A model generated the notes under the pieces. The model was not told where the DNA came from, searched no databases, and saw only the letters and a program-made list of their open reading frames with translations. A program made the translations under genes and the position numbers. Positions 8,380 to 17,771 of a stretch of 64,000 nucleotides of DNA are shown here, in pieces. The first letter of the stretch is position 1; the number at the start of each line of letters is the position of its first letter. The DNA is from Limosilactobacillus sp. WILCCON 0051 (GTDB taxonomy: Bacteria > Bacillota > Bacilli > Lactobacillales > Lactobacillaceae), in the NCBI RefSeq assembly GCF_039955095.1, contig NZ_CP154878.1:1674001-1738000 (forward strand), given 5' to 3'.

Positions 8380-8828
8380 TAGGTAATGTTGAAATTTCAA
8401 TCAGCTGATTGCCAATTTTCCTGATAACATTTGCTCTTTTACCGTTTAGTCCACTGCCATCTTAGGAATCATTAAGCATTGAATAATATCACGTGATTAC
8501 CATTTTTCGCTTAAAATAGCTACCGTTTCCTTCTGCTTCACCGACCATAGAACCAAGCTTCACGGTCAGCTGAAAATCAAATCATTCGCCCCACAGACAT
8601 TGCGATGTACTCAATCATCTCTGCTTAGTAATCGATCTTGCCAAAATCTAATAACCAACTCTATTTTAACAAGATGTTTGCTTGCAGTTTTTGCGACTAT
8701 CCGATGACTGACTCGATAATCGTAATTCAATTTCGATATTCATCATTTGTTTCTTTGACCAACAAGTTAATTTAATGATCAACGCTTGATTCTAAACGTT
8801 CAGGCATCTTTTGCCCTGATTGGACAGC
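8380..8828. other. Intergenic region without recognised features
   Basis: About 450 bp between the padR promoter and repeat copy 2. No frame with coding character and no strong hairpin were seen on either strand. Confidence 0.5.
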
Positions 8829-9175
8829 TGACTTTGTGAAGGAAATTAGCTGCTAGTCCTAAAATTACCTACTATTCTTTAATTTTTTACTGGATGTAGG
8901 TAACTGTATATTCGATCGGTCTGACTTTACCTACTTCTAAAGCCTTTTTCCGAAATAGTAGGTAAACATCAGTAAAAATGCATATTTAGAAGCTGATTGG
9001 GCCAGACCGACTTTGTGAATTACCTACTATTACGCTTTTTTCGTCAAATAGTAGGTAGTGTTAGGCACCCCTAACTCGATATACATTGACTTTTACCTAC
9101 TTATACATCGATTTTTAGAAAAAGTAGGTAATGATATTTTTATCATATGTTATTATGCAGAATTTTTTGAATAAA
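8829..9175 (+). repeat. Structured dispersed repeat, copy 2 (complete)
   Basis: Four units of exactly 39 bp at 8865-8903, 8927-8965, 9020-9058 and 9093-9131, each TTACCTAC to GTAGGTAA/G. Unit 3 extends the pairing to 11 bp (TACCTACTATT/AATAGTAGGTA). Unit starts are 62, 93 and 73 bp apart. CTTTGTGAA occurs before units 1 and 3, and GTTAGG/CCTAAC at 9060-9075 lies between units 3 and 4. The right end holds the stop codon of a minus-strand frame. This copy best defines the element. Confidence 0.92.
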
Positions 9176-9350
9176 TCACGGTTGCCAACGATCTTGCAGT
9201 GTCGAATTTCTTGCATTCCTTGATATCCATTGTTTTAGCAGAACTAAGACCGTTAGCTAAGCGATGTAAAAACGGAACTAAGATTTCACCGACTTTTGCT
9301 TCATCAAAGAGAGCTGCCTTCAGCCATAAACCGCGAATTTTAAGACACAT
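9153..9350 (-). pseudogene. Gene remnant ending in repeat copy 2
   Basis: A 65-codon frame ending in VIYSKNSA whose TAA lies in the conserved right end of the repeat. The middle (FDEAKVGEILVPFLHRLANGL) looks like real protein sequence, but upstream the frame runs into a terminator hairpin (9413-9452) and there is no ribosome binding site. It is best read as the 3-prime end of a lost gene. Family not recognised. Confidence 0.4.
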
Positions 9351-9412
9351 GCCATTCTCAACTATAAACAGCAAGTCTTGAAACGCGCTCAACCGTAAAT
9401 AGCAAGCTACTA

Positions 9413-9452
9413 AAAAATGGGACCCCAGTCGTTTGACAAGGAGTCCCATTTT
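9413..9452 (-). terminator. Rho-independent terminator
   Basis: Stem AAAATGGGAC (9414-9423) with GTCCCATTTT (9443-9452). In the minus direction it ends transcription from recN and separates recN from the remnant at 9153-9350. Confidence 0.7.
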
Positions 9453-9622
9453 AATTTTCACCAAACTGATTTGTACCCTTAACCGAAAATTCTGTGACCT
9501 TAGCAACAACAGCTGGATAATCGCAGCCATATTTTTCTCAAGCCAACTTCTGCACGTTCACGGATGTAAAGCACCGATCAGCTTAACGTGACGCACTCAG
9601 CAAATGCCAGACTTAGCGTGGA

Positions 9623-11302
9623 TCATGAATGCGCCATCTGCAATAATTCTTTAGCATGCTCGCGGCTCAGCTTGGTAATCTCTTCACCTGAGATCATCCG
9701 AGCCAATTCATTAATTCGTTCTTCGGGATGCAGAATCGTAACGTGCGTCGTCGTACGATTGTTCTGCACGGTTTTTTGAATCAGAAAATGATGCTGAGCA
9801 ACGGCGGCAACCTGCGGCAGATGCGTAATGCACAAAACCTGTGAATGCTGGGCAATCAGCTTGATCTTATCGGCAATGGCCTGGGCAACGCGACCGCTGA
9901 CCCCCGTATCGACCTCATCAAAAATAATTGAGGTAACGCCCTCATGCTGCGCAAAAATTGTCTTTAAGGCCAGCATGACCCGCGAAAGCTCCCCGCCAGA
10001 GGCAATCTTTACCAATGGCCCCATGCTTTCGCCAGGGTTGGTTTGAATATAGAACTCAACATTGTCAATCCCATCCGGATAAAAGGTCATTGACTCATTT
10101 TGATGAAACTTAACCTCAAAGACGGCTTTGTCCATGTAGAGTTCTTTTAGCTGCTGATGAACCTGACCATTAAGCTGATGGGCGGCTTTTTGACGAACCT
10201 GGCTCAACTCACCGCCCAGTTTCTGCAGCTCGCCAGTCACTGCGGCCAGCTGCTGCTTGAGCTCATCATCTGAATCGGCGGTCTGTTCCATCGTTGACAG
10301 TTCCTTATGAATCTTTTCATAGTATGCCAAGACGTCTTCAACCGTATCGCCATACTTGCGTTCCAAGTCACCAATGATGGTCAGCCGCTCATTGATCTGT
10401 TCCAGACGGCCGTCATCAAATTCGAGCATGTCTAACTGACGACTGGCGGCATTGGCAGCATCCTGAAGCGAATAGTAGGCATCCCCCAGTGACTTGCTCA
10501 ACTCATCATAGGCCGAATCAAACGGTGCGATTTCTTGAGCCTCATTCATTGCCTGGGCAACCTGATCAAGAACCGGCGCCTCACCTTCATTTAAGACCCC
10601 GACGACCAGCTGCAGGGCATTGTTGATCTGTTGAAAATGCTCTAAACGATCACGCTCGCTGGTCAGCTCATCTTCTTCATTGGCATGCAGATCGGCAGCA
10701 CTGATCTCTTTAACCTGGTAGCGCAGCATGTCCAGACGCTGGGCCCACTGCTGCGAGTCAGCCTGCTTGCGGCTCAGCGTTGTCTTTAATTTGGCATAGC
10801 GCTGATAGGCCTCTTGATATTTGGACAACAGCGGCTTAACCTGGTCGGCGGCAAACTGATCGAGCATGTGCAGATGGTTTTCTGGCTGCATCAACTGCTG
10901 ATGATCGTTTTGCCCTTGAATATCAACCAGATGAGCACCGATTCTGCGCAGCGTGGCAGTATTGATCAGCGCGCCATTGACCCGAATCACGTTGCGGCCA
11001 TTGCGGTGAATCTCGCGTGAAATGATCAGCGTGCCATCATCACGTTCAATCCCCAGATCATCCAGTAATGCAAAAAAGCGCTGATCATCCGGCAATGTGA
11101 ACTGGCCCTGCAGATGGAGCTTTTCTTCGCCATGCCGAATAAACTCCTGTGAGCCGCGATTGCCAGCCAATAAACCCACGGCATCGATAATAATGGACTT
11201 GCCGGCCCCGGTCTCACCAGTCAAAACCGTCATCTGATCGCTAAAATCCAGCGTTAAATGCTCGATAATCGCTAAATTATCAATTGTCAGTTCCTGTAGC
11301 AT
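9623..11302 (-). CDS. recN: DNA repair protein RecN
   Basis: 559 residues, the usual length. SMC-like ATPase of double-strand break repair: Walker A GETGAGKS near residue 30, a long coiled-coil middle, the ABC signature ASGGELSRVMLALK and Walker B IIFDEVDTGVSGR. It acts on the nucleoid with RecA. It is followed on the minus strand only by a terminator and preceded by argR, the standard Firmicute order. Confidence 0.97.
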   Translation of the reverse strand: MLQELTIDNLAIIEHLTLDFSDQMTVLTGETGAGKSIIIDAVGLLAGNRGSQEFIRHGEEKLHLQGQFTLPDDQRFFALLDDLGIERDDGTLIISREIHRNGRNVIRVNGALINTATLRRIGAHLVDIQGQNDHQQLMQPENHLHMLDQFAADQVKPLLSKYQEAYQRYAKLKTTLSRKQADSQQWAQRLDMLRYQVKEISAADLHANEEDELTSERDRLEHFQQINNALQLVVGVLNEGEAPVLDQVAQAMNEAQEIAPFDSAYDELSKSLGDAYYSLQDAANAASRQLDMLEFDDGRLEQINERLTIIGDLERKYGDTVEDVLAYYEKIHKELSTMEQTADSDDELKQQLAAVTGELQKLGGELSQVRQKAAHQLNGQVHQQLKELYMDKAVFEVKFHQNESMTFYPDGIDNVEFYIQTNPGESMGPLVKIASGGELSRVMLALKTIFAQHEGVTSIIFDEVDTGVSGRVAQAIADKIKLIAQHSQVLCITHLPQVAAVAQHHFLIQKTVQNNRTTTHVTILHPEERINELARMISGEEITKLSREHAKELLQMAHS

Positions 11303-11317
11303 AGCCGATCACCCAGT

Positions 11318-11767
11318 CTAGCGCAGTGCCTGCAGCGTACGTTCAAATTCAACGGCGGCCCCGGCAGAGTGACAGACGATCAAAACCGTGGCATCATCGC
11401 CAATCGCGGTAAACACCGTGGGATATTTCATCTGATTGATCAGCATGGCGGCTACCGGACCGTTGCCTGGCCGCATTGACAAGGATACAAAACGATCGCT
11501 GCGCTTCATTTCCTGCAGCTCATTACCCATCACGTTTGCCAGCCGTTCTTCTTTATTGTCCTGACGCCGGGCTGGCAGGCTGTAGTGATAGCCGCCGCCT
11601 ACGCTTGGCACCTTGAGCAGCTGCATATCTTTGATGTCGCGTGAAATCGTAGCCTGCGTGACGCGTATGCCGGATTTGGCCAGCAGCTTGACCAGATCTT
11701 CTTGACGTTCGACGTATTGATTGGAAATAATTTCTTGAATGTGTCGCTGACGTTCTGATTTTTTCAT
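11318..11767 (-). CDS. argR: Arginine repressor ArgR
   Basis: 149 residues from the ATG at 11767, which has GGAGG eight bases upstream. The N-terminal winged helix contains ATISRDIKDMQLLKV. The C-terminal domain has the arginine-binding, hexamer-forming segment GDDATVLIVC. It controls arginine metabolism genes by binding ARG boxes when arginine is present. Its position between tlyA and recN is conserved in Firmicutes and does not itself imply control of those genes. Confidence 0.96.
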   Translation of the reverse strand: MKKSERQRHIQEIISNQYVERQEDLVKLLAKSGIRVTQATISRDIKDMQLLKVPSVGGGYHYSLPARRQDNKEERLANVMGNELQEMKRSDRFVSLSMRPGNGPVAAMLINQMKYPTVFTAIGDDATVLIVCHSAGAAVEFERTLQALR

Positions 11768-11784
11768 TGACAAAACCTCCAAAA

Positions 11785-12609
11785 CTAATCCTGCTTGTTC
11801 AGTTCCGCATAAGCCGCGCTGATCGTTTGGTCGATGTCAACTTCTGGTGCGATGCGGCCTTCTCGATCAACCAGCTGCAGGTGCGCCAAAAATTCAATAT
11901 TCCCTTGACCGCCTTTGATTGGCGAGAAATCCAAGCCCAAAACATCGAAATGATCAGCCGTCGCAAAGCCCAAAACATGCTGCAGCACTTCTTCATGCAC
12001 CTTCCGATCACGAACGATGCCATGCTTGCCAACGTGCTCCTTGCCGGCTTCAAACTGCGGCTTGATCAGGGCCACGACTGAGCCGCCCATCTTCAGAATC
12101 TGAGCCAGTGGCGGCAGAATCAAGCTCAAGGAAATAAACGATACGTCAATCGAGGCAAACTCCGGCTGACCATGCGTAAAATCAGCCAGCTTGCTGTAGC
12201 GGAAGTTGGTCTGCTCCATTACCACGACGCGCGGATCGTCCCGCAGCTGCCAAACCAGTTGATTGGTACCAACATCTAAGGCATAGCTGAGCTTGGCGCC
12301 GTTTTGCAGCATCACGTCGGTAAAGCCGCCGGTCGAGCTGCCAATGTCCAGTACCACTTTATCTTTAACCGAGATGTCAAATACCTTGAGTGCCTTGGCC
12401 AGTTTCAGACCACCCCGGCTGACGTACGGCATCTTCTTGCCCTTCATATGCAGCGTTGTCGTAACGGGAATCTTTTGGCCTGGCTTATCAAGGCGCTCAT
12501 TGTTCTTGCCTAGGATCTCGCCAGCCATTACGGCACGCTTGGCTTGTTCTCTAGAATCGAACAGGCCCTGCTTGACTAGTAAAATATCAACGCGTTCTTT
12601 TTCAATCAT
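11785..12609 (-). CDS. TlyA-family rRNA methyltransferase with S4 domain
   Basis: 274 residues. An N-terminal S4 RNA-binding domain (ERVDILLVKQGLFDSREQAKRAVMAG, about 4-60) is joined to an FtsJ-like Rossmann methyltransferase with the SAM motif VLDIGSSTGGFTD (about 88-100) and IDVSFISL. Family members 2-prime-O-methylate 16S/23S rRNA riboses, and some were first described as hemolysins. It sits between ispA and argR in the usual order. Confidence 0.94.
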   Translation of the reverse strand: MIEKERVDILLVKQGLFDSREQAKRAVMAGEILGKNNERLDKPGQKIPVTTTLHMKGKKMPYVSRGGLKLAKALKVFDISVKDKVVLDIGSSTGGFTDVMLQNGAKLSYALDVGTNQLVWQLRDDPRVVVMEQTNFRYSKLADFTHGQPEFASIDVSFISLSLILPPLAQILKMGGSVVALIKPQFEAGKEHVGKHGIVRDRKVHEEVLQHVLGFATADHFDVLGLDFSPIKGGQGNIEFLAHLQLVDREGRIAPEVDIDQTISAAYAELNKQD

Positions 12610-12618
12610 AATCTCGTC

Positions 12619-13494
12619 CTATAGTTTAAAGTATGCCAAAAATTGATCAAAGCCAGCCATTGATCGCCCTGTCAGTTCTGCCAGCTGCTGCTGAGCCGCT
12701 TTGGCCTGACTAAGGGCTTTTTGCAGCTGTTCTTTAGCGCCATCAAGCCCCAACAGTCCTGGATAGGTGTTTTTGTGCTCAGCAGCATCTTTTTGAGTTG
12801 CCTTGCCCATCTGTTCTGGCGTAGCTACTACGTCCATGATGTCGTCATAGATCTGAAAGGCCAGGCCAAACTGCGCGCCAAACGTTCCTAAAAGGTCAAT
12901 GACTGCAGCCGGCTGCTCTGTGATCATACCGCCTGCCTGAACCGCGTATTTGAGCAGCGCCCCCGTTTTTTGGCGATGCAGATACTGCAGTTCGTTTAAC
13001 TTCAGATGTTGGCCCTCGCCCTCAATATCGCGTGCCTGTCCAGCAACCATACCGCTGGGACCGGCAGCCTTAGCCAGAGCCAGCGTTAAATTCGCCCGAA
13101 CGTCAACCGGCAGCTGATTATCCGTCAGCCATTGAAAAGCCAGCGTCAGCAAGCCATCACCAGCCAGCGTCGCCATCCCCGCGCCAAACTTGACGTGATT
13201 GGTTGGCTCGCCCCGCCGCAGATCGTCATTGTCCATCGCTGGCAGATCATCATGAATCAGCGAGTAGGTATGCAGCAGCTCTAAGGCACAGGCAGCCCGC
13301 AGCGCATTCTGGTCGATCTTTTTGCCCAGCATCTCAATCGTTGCCAATGTCAGTGCCGGCCGCAAGCGTTTGCCGCCCGCCTCAACCGAGTAGCACATTG
13401 ATTCTTTTAAAGTCGGCTGGTCGATGTCCATTGGCAGAGCCTGGTCCAGATAGGCATCGATTCGTGTTTTAAGTTCCGTTATCGTGCTGACCAT
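12619..13494 (-). CDS. ispA: Polyprenyl diphosphate synthase (farnesyl or geranylgeranyl type)
   Basis: 291 residues. The first aspartate-rich motif HDDLPAMDNDD (about 81-91) and second motif QIYDDIMDV (near 220) bind magnesium and the diphosphates. It condenses IPP with allylic diphosphates in the cytoplasm to make precursors for undecaprenyl phosphate and other isoprenoids. Chain length cannot be fixed by eye. It directly follows xseB as in other Firmicutes. Confidence 0.95.
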   Translation of the reverse strand: MVSTITELKTRIDAYLDQALPMDIDQPTLKESMCYSVEAGGKRLRPALTLATIEMLGKKIDQNALRAACALELLHTYSLIHDDLPAMDNDDLRRGEPTNHVKFGAGMATLAGDGLLTLAFQWLTDNQLPVDVRANLTLALAKAAGPSGMVAGQARDIEGEGQHLKLNELQYLHRQKTGALLKYAVQAGGMITEQPAAVIDLLGTFGAQFGLAFQIYDDIMDVVATPEQMGKATQKDAAEHKNTYPGLLGLDGAKEQLQKALSQAKAAQQQLAELTGRSMAGFDQFLAYFKL

Positions 13495-13521
13495 TTGCTC
13501 ATTCCTTTCATTAATCTCAAG

Positions 13522-13836
13522 CTAGAAAAGATCAACGTTATCGTCCTGACCGTCTTCAAATCCCTGGCCGCTAAACTGCGAACGGTATCCCTGGTGTCCT
13601 GAGCCATCATCGTTGCGGCTGTCGGTTGGATCCTCGACTTCCTTGCCATCGTCTTTCATCAGATGGGCAACGGTGGCCTCAGCGTTTTGCAGCTGTTTTT
13701 GCAGACCGTTTGCCAATTCCATACCGGTTTTGAATTCGTTCAATGATTCTTCCAAAGACAGATTACCCTGCTGCAGCTCGTTGACGATTTGCTGCAGCTG
13801 ACTCATCTGTTCTTCAAAGCTGGGTTGTTTTGCCAT
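13522..13836 (-). CDS. xseB: Exodeoxyribonuclease VII small subunit
   Basis: 104 residues. Residues about 5-70 are the family domain (SFEEQMSQLQQIVNELQQGNL). The rest is an acidic, Gly/Gln/Asp-rich tail that makes the protein longer than the common 70 to 80 residues and looks disordered. With XseA it degrades single-stranded DNA to short acid-soluble oligonucleotides. It starts three bases after the xseA stop, so translation is likely coupled. Confidence 0.93.
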   Translation of the reverse strand: MAKQPSFEEQMSQLQQIVNELQQGNLSLEESLNEFKTGMELANGLQKQLQNAEATVAHLMKDDGKEVEDPTDSRNDDGSGHQGYRSQFSGQGFEDGQDDNVDLF

Positions 13837-13839
13837 TTT

Positions 13840-15207
13840 TTACCTCTTATTGATTTTTTTGATTACTGCTTCAGCCGTACCATCACTAAAATGCAGCGCC
13901 ACTTGATCATCGGGCTGCAGCTGATCGGTGCTGGCAACGACCTTATTATCTTCTTTAGTCACATAGCTGTAGCCGCGTGCCATCACTTTTAGCGGACTCA
14001 GTGAATCCAGCTGACTGAGCAGGCTTTTGAACCGATCGCCTGCCGACAGCAGCTGCTTATCCATGGCATGAACCATTGCCTGCTGCAGTTGCGTAAGCTG
14101 TTGTCGATTCTGCTGCAGTCGATTGGCCGGCGCATTCAATAAAAGCGAATCCAACAAGCGCTGCCAGTCGTGGCTGGTTTGAGAAAGGCGCCACTGCATG
14201 GACTGCTGCAGCTTTTCGGTCAGCTGATCAACATGCTGCTGTTCGCCTTCATACAGACGAGCGGGTTGAGAAAACACATAGCTGCTGGTCAAGACCTGCA
14301 GCTGCTGCTGAGCCTGCTGCAGTTGGTTCTGAATCGTATTCGCCATCTGCGTGCGGGCCCGCTGCAGTTCAGTCAGAATGTCCAGCAAATGCAGCTGGGT
14401 CGCCATTTCTGCCGCCAGTCCCGGTACCTGAGCCCGATAATCGGCCGCCAGATCACAGATGGTCGTATCAGTTTCATGACCAACCCCTGAGATTACGGGA
14501 ATCGGGCTGGCCGCTACTGCTCGCGCCACGATTTCTGAGTTGAACGGCATCAGATCTTCTTCTGAACCGCCACCCCGCGCTACGATCAGCGTATCAAACG
14601 TGCCATTGATGCCAGCGCGCTGTATCTGGCGGGCCAGATCCTCAGCGGCACGCTCGCCTTGTACCTGCGCTGGATAAAAAACCACTTGAGCCAAGGGATT
14701 GTTGTTGCGGATCCGCGTAATCATATCATGCTTAACGGCCCCGTCATTGCTGGTCACAATCGCAATCCGCTTAGGGAAACGATTCAGCGGCCGCGGATTT
14801 TGCGCATGCGAAAATACCCCGCTGGCCTTCAATTTTTTATAGGTTTCCTGAAATGCCAGCTGGGCTGCACTGACGCCAACCGGCAGCAGGCGATTGACAT
14901 AAAACTGATAGCGGCCGTTTCTTTCATAGACCGTTACTTTGCCGCCCAAGATAACCTCCATGCCGTTTTCTGGTGTGAAGTCGACTTTTTCCCAGTCGCT
15001 GCCAAACATGACGGCATCGATCACGGCCTGCTGATCTTCCGGTGCGTCATCATCTTTAAGCGAAAAATACTGATGACGTGCTCTTTGCTTAAAGTTGGTC
15101 AGCTTGCCAACGATCCAAAGATTTTTTTGCAGATAAGGATCAAAATCAAATTTGCGTTTGATATAGCGAGTCAGTTGATTAACCGTCAGGCAATCCTTTT
15201 TATCCAT
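13840..15207 (-). CDS. xseA: Exodeoxyribonuclease VII large subunit
   Basis: 455 residues from the ATG at 15207 ([20 protein letters not shown]). This ATG overlaps the folD stop by 8 bp with GGAG upstream, and a longer in-frame start at 15237 is possible but less likely. An OB-fold domain with [12 protein letters not shown] is followed by the catalytic core with [13 protein letters not shown] and [17 protein letters not shown], then a coiled-coil C-terminal half. Cytoplasmic nuclease in DNA repair, paired with XseB. Confidence 0.96.
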   Translation of the reverse strand: MDKKDCLTVNQLTRYIKRKFDFDPYLQKNLWIVGKLTNFKQRARHQYFSLKDDDAPEDQQAVIDAVMFGSDWEKVDFTPENGMEVILGGKVTVYERNGRYQFYVNRLLPVGVSAAQLAFQETYKKLKASGVFSHAQNPRPLNRFPKRIAIVTSNDGAVKHDMITRIRNNNPLAQVVFYPAQVQGERAAEDLARQIQRAGINGTFDTLIVARGGGSEEDLMPFNSEIVARAVAASPIPVISGVGHETDTTICDLAADYRAQVPGLAAEMATQLHLLDILTELQRARTQMANTIQNQLQQAQQQLQVLTSSYVFSQPARLYEGEQQHVDQLTEKLQQSMQWRLSQTSHDWQRLLDSLLLNAPANRLQQNRQQLTQLQQAMVHAMDKQLLSAGDRFKSLLSQLDSLSPLKVMARGYSYVTKEDNKVVASTDQLQPDDQVALHFSDGTAEAVIKKINKR

Positions 15208-16063
15208 TAATTTCCGCGCTCCATTCTGCCAAATCAACCGTTTGTTCCATTAAAGAGGCGATCGTCATTGGACCAACCCCACCTGGAACGGGCGTAATCA
15301 TTCCCGCGACCTCCTTGACTGATTCAAAGTCAACATCGCCAACGATCGTGCCATCATCCAGCCGATTGATGCCGACATCGATCACCGTGGCTCCCGGCTT
15401 AACGGCATCAGCCTTGATCAGATTAGGCACGCCGGCTGCGACGACCAGAATATCGGCTTCGCGCGTTCGCTTGGCTAGATCCTTGGTGCGCCGTCCGGTA
15501 ATCGTTACCGTGGCATCCTCATTGATCAGCAGCGCCTGCAGCGGCCGACTGACCAGCGTACTGCGGCCAACGATCACAACGTCCTGGCTGGCCAACGGAA
15601 CGTGGTAATGGCGCAGCATCGTCATAATCCCCCGCGGCGTGCAGGCAACTGGATAGTTACCCTGAACGTTGTTATAGAGCTTACCGACATTGATGGGATG
15701 AAAACCATCAACGTCTTTGAGCGGGTCAATCAGATTAACGATTGCCGTATCGTCAAGATGATTAGGCAGCGGCTCTTGAACCAAAATCGCGTGAATCGAT
15801 GGATCGCTGTTTAAATGCTCAACTGCCTGTACCAGTTCAGCTTGCGTGGTTGAGGCCGGCAATTGTTCTCGTACCGACTTCATCCCCAGACTGTGCGCCT
15901 TTTTTTCCTTGCTGCGCGTGTAGATCTGGCTGGCTGGATCATCGCCAACCAAAATCGTTGCAATCCCCGGCGTAACGCCTTTTTCCTTTAGCTTCTCAAT
16001 ACGCTGCTTAGTGTGGGCGTTGACTTCTTTAGCCAATGCCCGACCGTCGATCAATGTTGCCAC
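15200..16063 (-). CDS. folD: Methylenetetrahydrofolate dehydrogenase/cyclohydrolase FolD
   Basis: 287 residues, full length, with a GTG start and AAGGAGAG upstream. Typical motifs are the catalytic [13 protein letters not shown] lysine, [19 protein letters not shown]-like [10 protein letters not shown] and [18 protein letters not shown]. It interconverts 5,10-methylene-THF, methenyl-THF and 10-formyl-THF, feeding purine and formyl-Met-tRNA synthesis. First gene of the folD-xseA-xseB-ispA-tlyA-argR-recN run. Confidence 0.97.
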   Translation of the reverse strand: MATLIDGRALAKEVNAHTKQRIEKLKEKGVTPGIATILVGDDPASQIYTRSKEKKAHSLGMKSVREQLPASTTQAELVQAVEHLNSDPSIHAILVQEPLPNHLDDTAIVNLIDPLKDVDGFHPINVGKLYNNVQGNYPVACTPRGIMTMLRHYHVPLASQDVVIVGRSTLVSRPLQALLINEDATVTITGRRTKDLAKRTREADILVVAAGVPNLIKADAVKPGATVIDVGINRLDDGTIVGDVDFESVKEVAGMITPVPGGVGPMTIASLMEQTVDLAEWSAEING

Positions 16064-16131
16064 TAGAATCTCTCCTTATCAGACTGCATAAAAATTGCAT
16101 ATGTTTATATTCTAGCATTAAAGCCGCAACA

Positions 16132-16167
16132 AAAAAACTCATCCCCGCTTTGGAGATGAGTTTTTTG
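16132..16167 (-). terminator. Rho-independent terminator
   Basis: Stem AAAACTCATC with GATGAGTTTT around CCCGCTTTG, just after the nusB stop codon. It separates the asp23-nusB transcript from folD. Confidence 0.85.
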
Positions 16168-16168
16168 A

Positions 16169-16576
16169 TTAATTTTGTTCACTTTCAATGCTGCCTAAAA
16201 CACCATTGATAAAGCGGTATGACTTTTCATCGCTGAAGTCGTGTGCCAAGCGTAAGGCTTCGTTAATTGCCACGGCATTTGGTACCTGCGTGTATTCCAG
16301 CTCGTACAATGCCAAGCGCAGAATTACCAGATCAGGGCGAGCCAAGCGTGACAAGGTCCAGCCTGGCGCCAGCTTGGATTCGATCTGTGCGTCCAGTTCA
16401 TCTTGGTGAGCCAAAACGCCATTGACCAGCTCTGGCAAGTAGGCCGGTGCTTCTTCATCAGGCTTGAGCCCCAAGCGTTCTGCGTAGATTGCCTCGCGAT
16501 CGATTTCCGGATCCGAAGCCAATGCAAAAAGCGTTTGAAAGGCGCATTCACGGATCGCATGACGACTAATTTCCAC
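16169..16576 (-). CDS. nusB: Transcription antitermination factor NusB
   Basis: 135 residues, all-helical NusB domain: SRHAIRECAFQTLFAL at the start and VAINEALRLAHDFSDEKSYRFINGVLG near the end. It binds boxA RNA with NusE during rRNA transcription. The GTG start shares its G with the asp23 TAG stop, so translation is coupled. Confidence 0.96.
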   Translation of the reverse strand: MEISRHAIRECAFQTLFALASDPEIDREAIYAERLGLKPDEEAPAYLPELVNGVLAHQDELDAQIESKLAPGWTLSRLARPDLVILRLALYELEYTQVPNAVAINEALRLAHDFSDEKSYRFINGVLGSIESEQN

Positions 16577-17013
16577 TATTCTTCACCATCTTTGTTTTCG
16601 TGTTCCCCAAAAATATCATTGGGGTCAACCTGCTGCTCTTCTTTTTCCGTGATAACGCCCTGTACGTGAACGTTGACTTCCTTAACGCTCAGATCAGTCA
16701 TCAGCGTAACCTGCTGCTTGATTTTATCTTGAATCTCAGCAGCAACCTTAGGAACGGAAACGCCATATTCCAAGTAAACGTCGACATCAATCGACAGTTC
16801 GTCATCACTGTTGGAAAGCTTAACGCCGCGACGATGGTCAGAACGCCCCAGTAATTCACTGACGCTGTTGGCAATCGAGCCATGCATGCGTGAAACGCCC
16901 TCAATTTGACCAGCGGCAATCCCTGCAATGATTTCTAAGACACGTGGAGCGATTTGAATCGTACCCAACGATTGATCTTCGCTGTTTAAGATAATGTTGG
17001 AATCTTCTGCCAT
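16576..17013 (-). CDS. Asp23/Gls24 family envelope stress protein
   Basis: 145 residues. The core APRVLEIIAGIAAGQIEGVSRMHG and DVYLEYGVSVPKVAAEIQDKI are those of the Asp23 family, which lies at the membrane and responds to alkaline or envelope stress. The C-terminus is acidic. It is coupled to nusB, the conserved position of the YqhY subgroup, linked in Bacillus to lipid metabolism homeostasis. Confidence 0.93.
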   Translation of the reverse strand: MAEDSNIILNSEDQSLGTIQIAPRVLEIIAGIAAGQIEGVSRMHGSIANSVSELLGRSDHRRGVKLSNSDDELSIDVDVYLEYGVSVPKVAAEIQDKIKQQVTLMTDLSVKEVNVHVQGVITEKEEQQVDPNDIFGEHENKDGEE

Positions 17014-17089
17014 TTGTCAGCCCTCCAGTTTTTTCGTCATTAAGACATCCTTTTAATTATGCACTATTCCGCCAAAATTGGCAACCATG

Positions 17090-17770
17090 CTAGCTTAGCG
17101 CGGTCAGTGCGAATTCGTCAATTACTTTTACATCATGATTGTACCAATCGTGAATTACCAAGTCCAATTGATTGACGACAAAGCTGCCAAATCGCAGTTG
17201 GTCCATCTTGGCCAAGTCAAAAAGCAGCCCGTCTGGATCGTTCAGCGGCGCTTTAAAACGGGCAATCGTGACATGACCTGATGCTGTCTGATAACGCTCA
17301 GCAAGCGGTAATTCTTTAGCCAGCTTTAAGCGCAGCGCCTCTCGCAGCTCAAACAGCTCATCAGAATAATATCCCGCTGCCAAAATACCGCTGGGACTGG
17401 CAATCAAGCCTTGCAGCGTGACTGAAAACGGGCGGCAATTCGCCAGCAGTTCTTTGATGCTGTTTTGATAGGCCGCCAAAACAGCCGGTGCCAGCGAAAA
17501 ATCAGCTCGTGCTCCGATCAGATCCAAAACGGTCAGATGCAGATCGGCCAATGGATAACAGTAGAGATTGGGATTGGCGATTCGCAGCTTCTGCTGAGCA
17601 TAGCCGATGTTTCTGCCGACATGAACCGGCAGCCGAGCAAGCAGCGTCAAGCCACGCCGCGGATCTGCCTTAACTTGACATAGATAAGGATCAGTAAACT
17701 GATTTTTTAAGATGGCTGCTTTGCCTTTTTGATCAATTGACTTATATAAACCGTCTAGCTCTTTTTTCAT
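17090..17770 (-). CDS. 2H phosphoesterase (LigT/2-prime-5-prime RNA ligase-like)
   Basis: 226 residues. Two HxT motifs, HLT at about 78-80 and HVT at about 166-168 (SGHVTIARF), mark the two catalytic histidines of the 2H superfamily. Members open 2-prime,3-prime cyclic phosphates, and the true RNA ligase role is doubtful. It starts one base after the pepQ stop with only a weak ribosome binding site, so translational coupling is likely. Substrate unknown. Confidence 0.8.
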   Translation of the reverse strand: MKKELDGLYKSIDQKGKAAILKNQFTDPYLCQVKADPRRGLTLLARLPVHVGRNIGYAQQKLRIANPNLYCYPLADLHLTVLDLIGARADFSLAPAVLAAYQNSIKELLANCRPFSVTLQGLIASPSGILAAGYYSDELFELREALRLKLAKELPLAERYQTASGHVTIARFKAPLNDPDGLLFDLAKMDQLRFGSFVVNQLDLVIHDWYNHDVKVIDEFALTALS

Positions 17771-17771
17771 A

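Noticed and set aside
8829..9175. CRISPR array
   Set aside because: The repeated motif forms inverted pairs at the ends of 39-bp units with unequal gaps of 23 to 54 bp. There are no direct repeats with equal spacers and no cas genes.
9153..9530. A 125-codon minus-strand frame as an intact gene
   Set aside because: It runs through the terminator stem at 9413-9452, has no ribosome binding site, and its N-terminal half is basic low-complexity text. Only the last 65 codons look protein-like.
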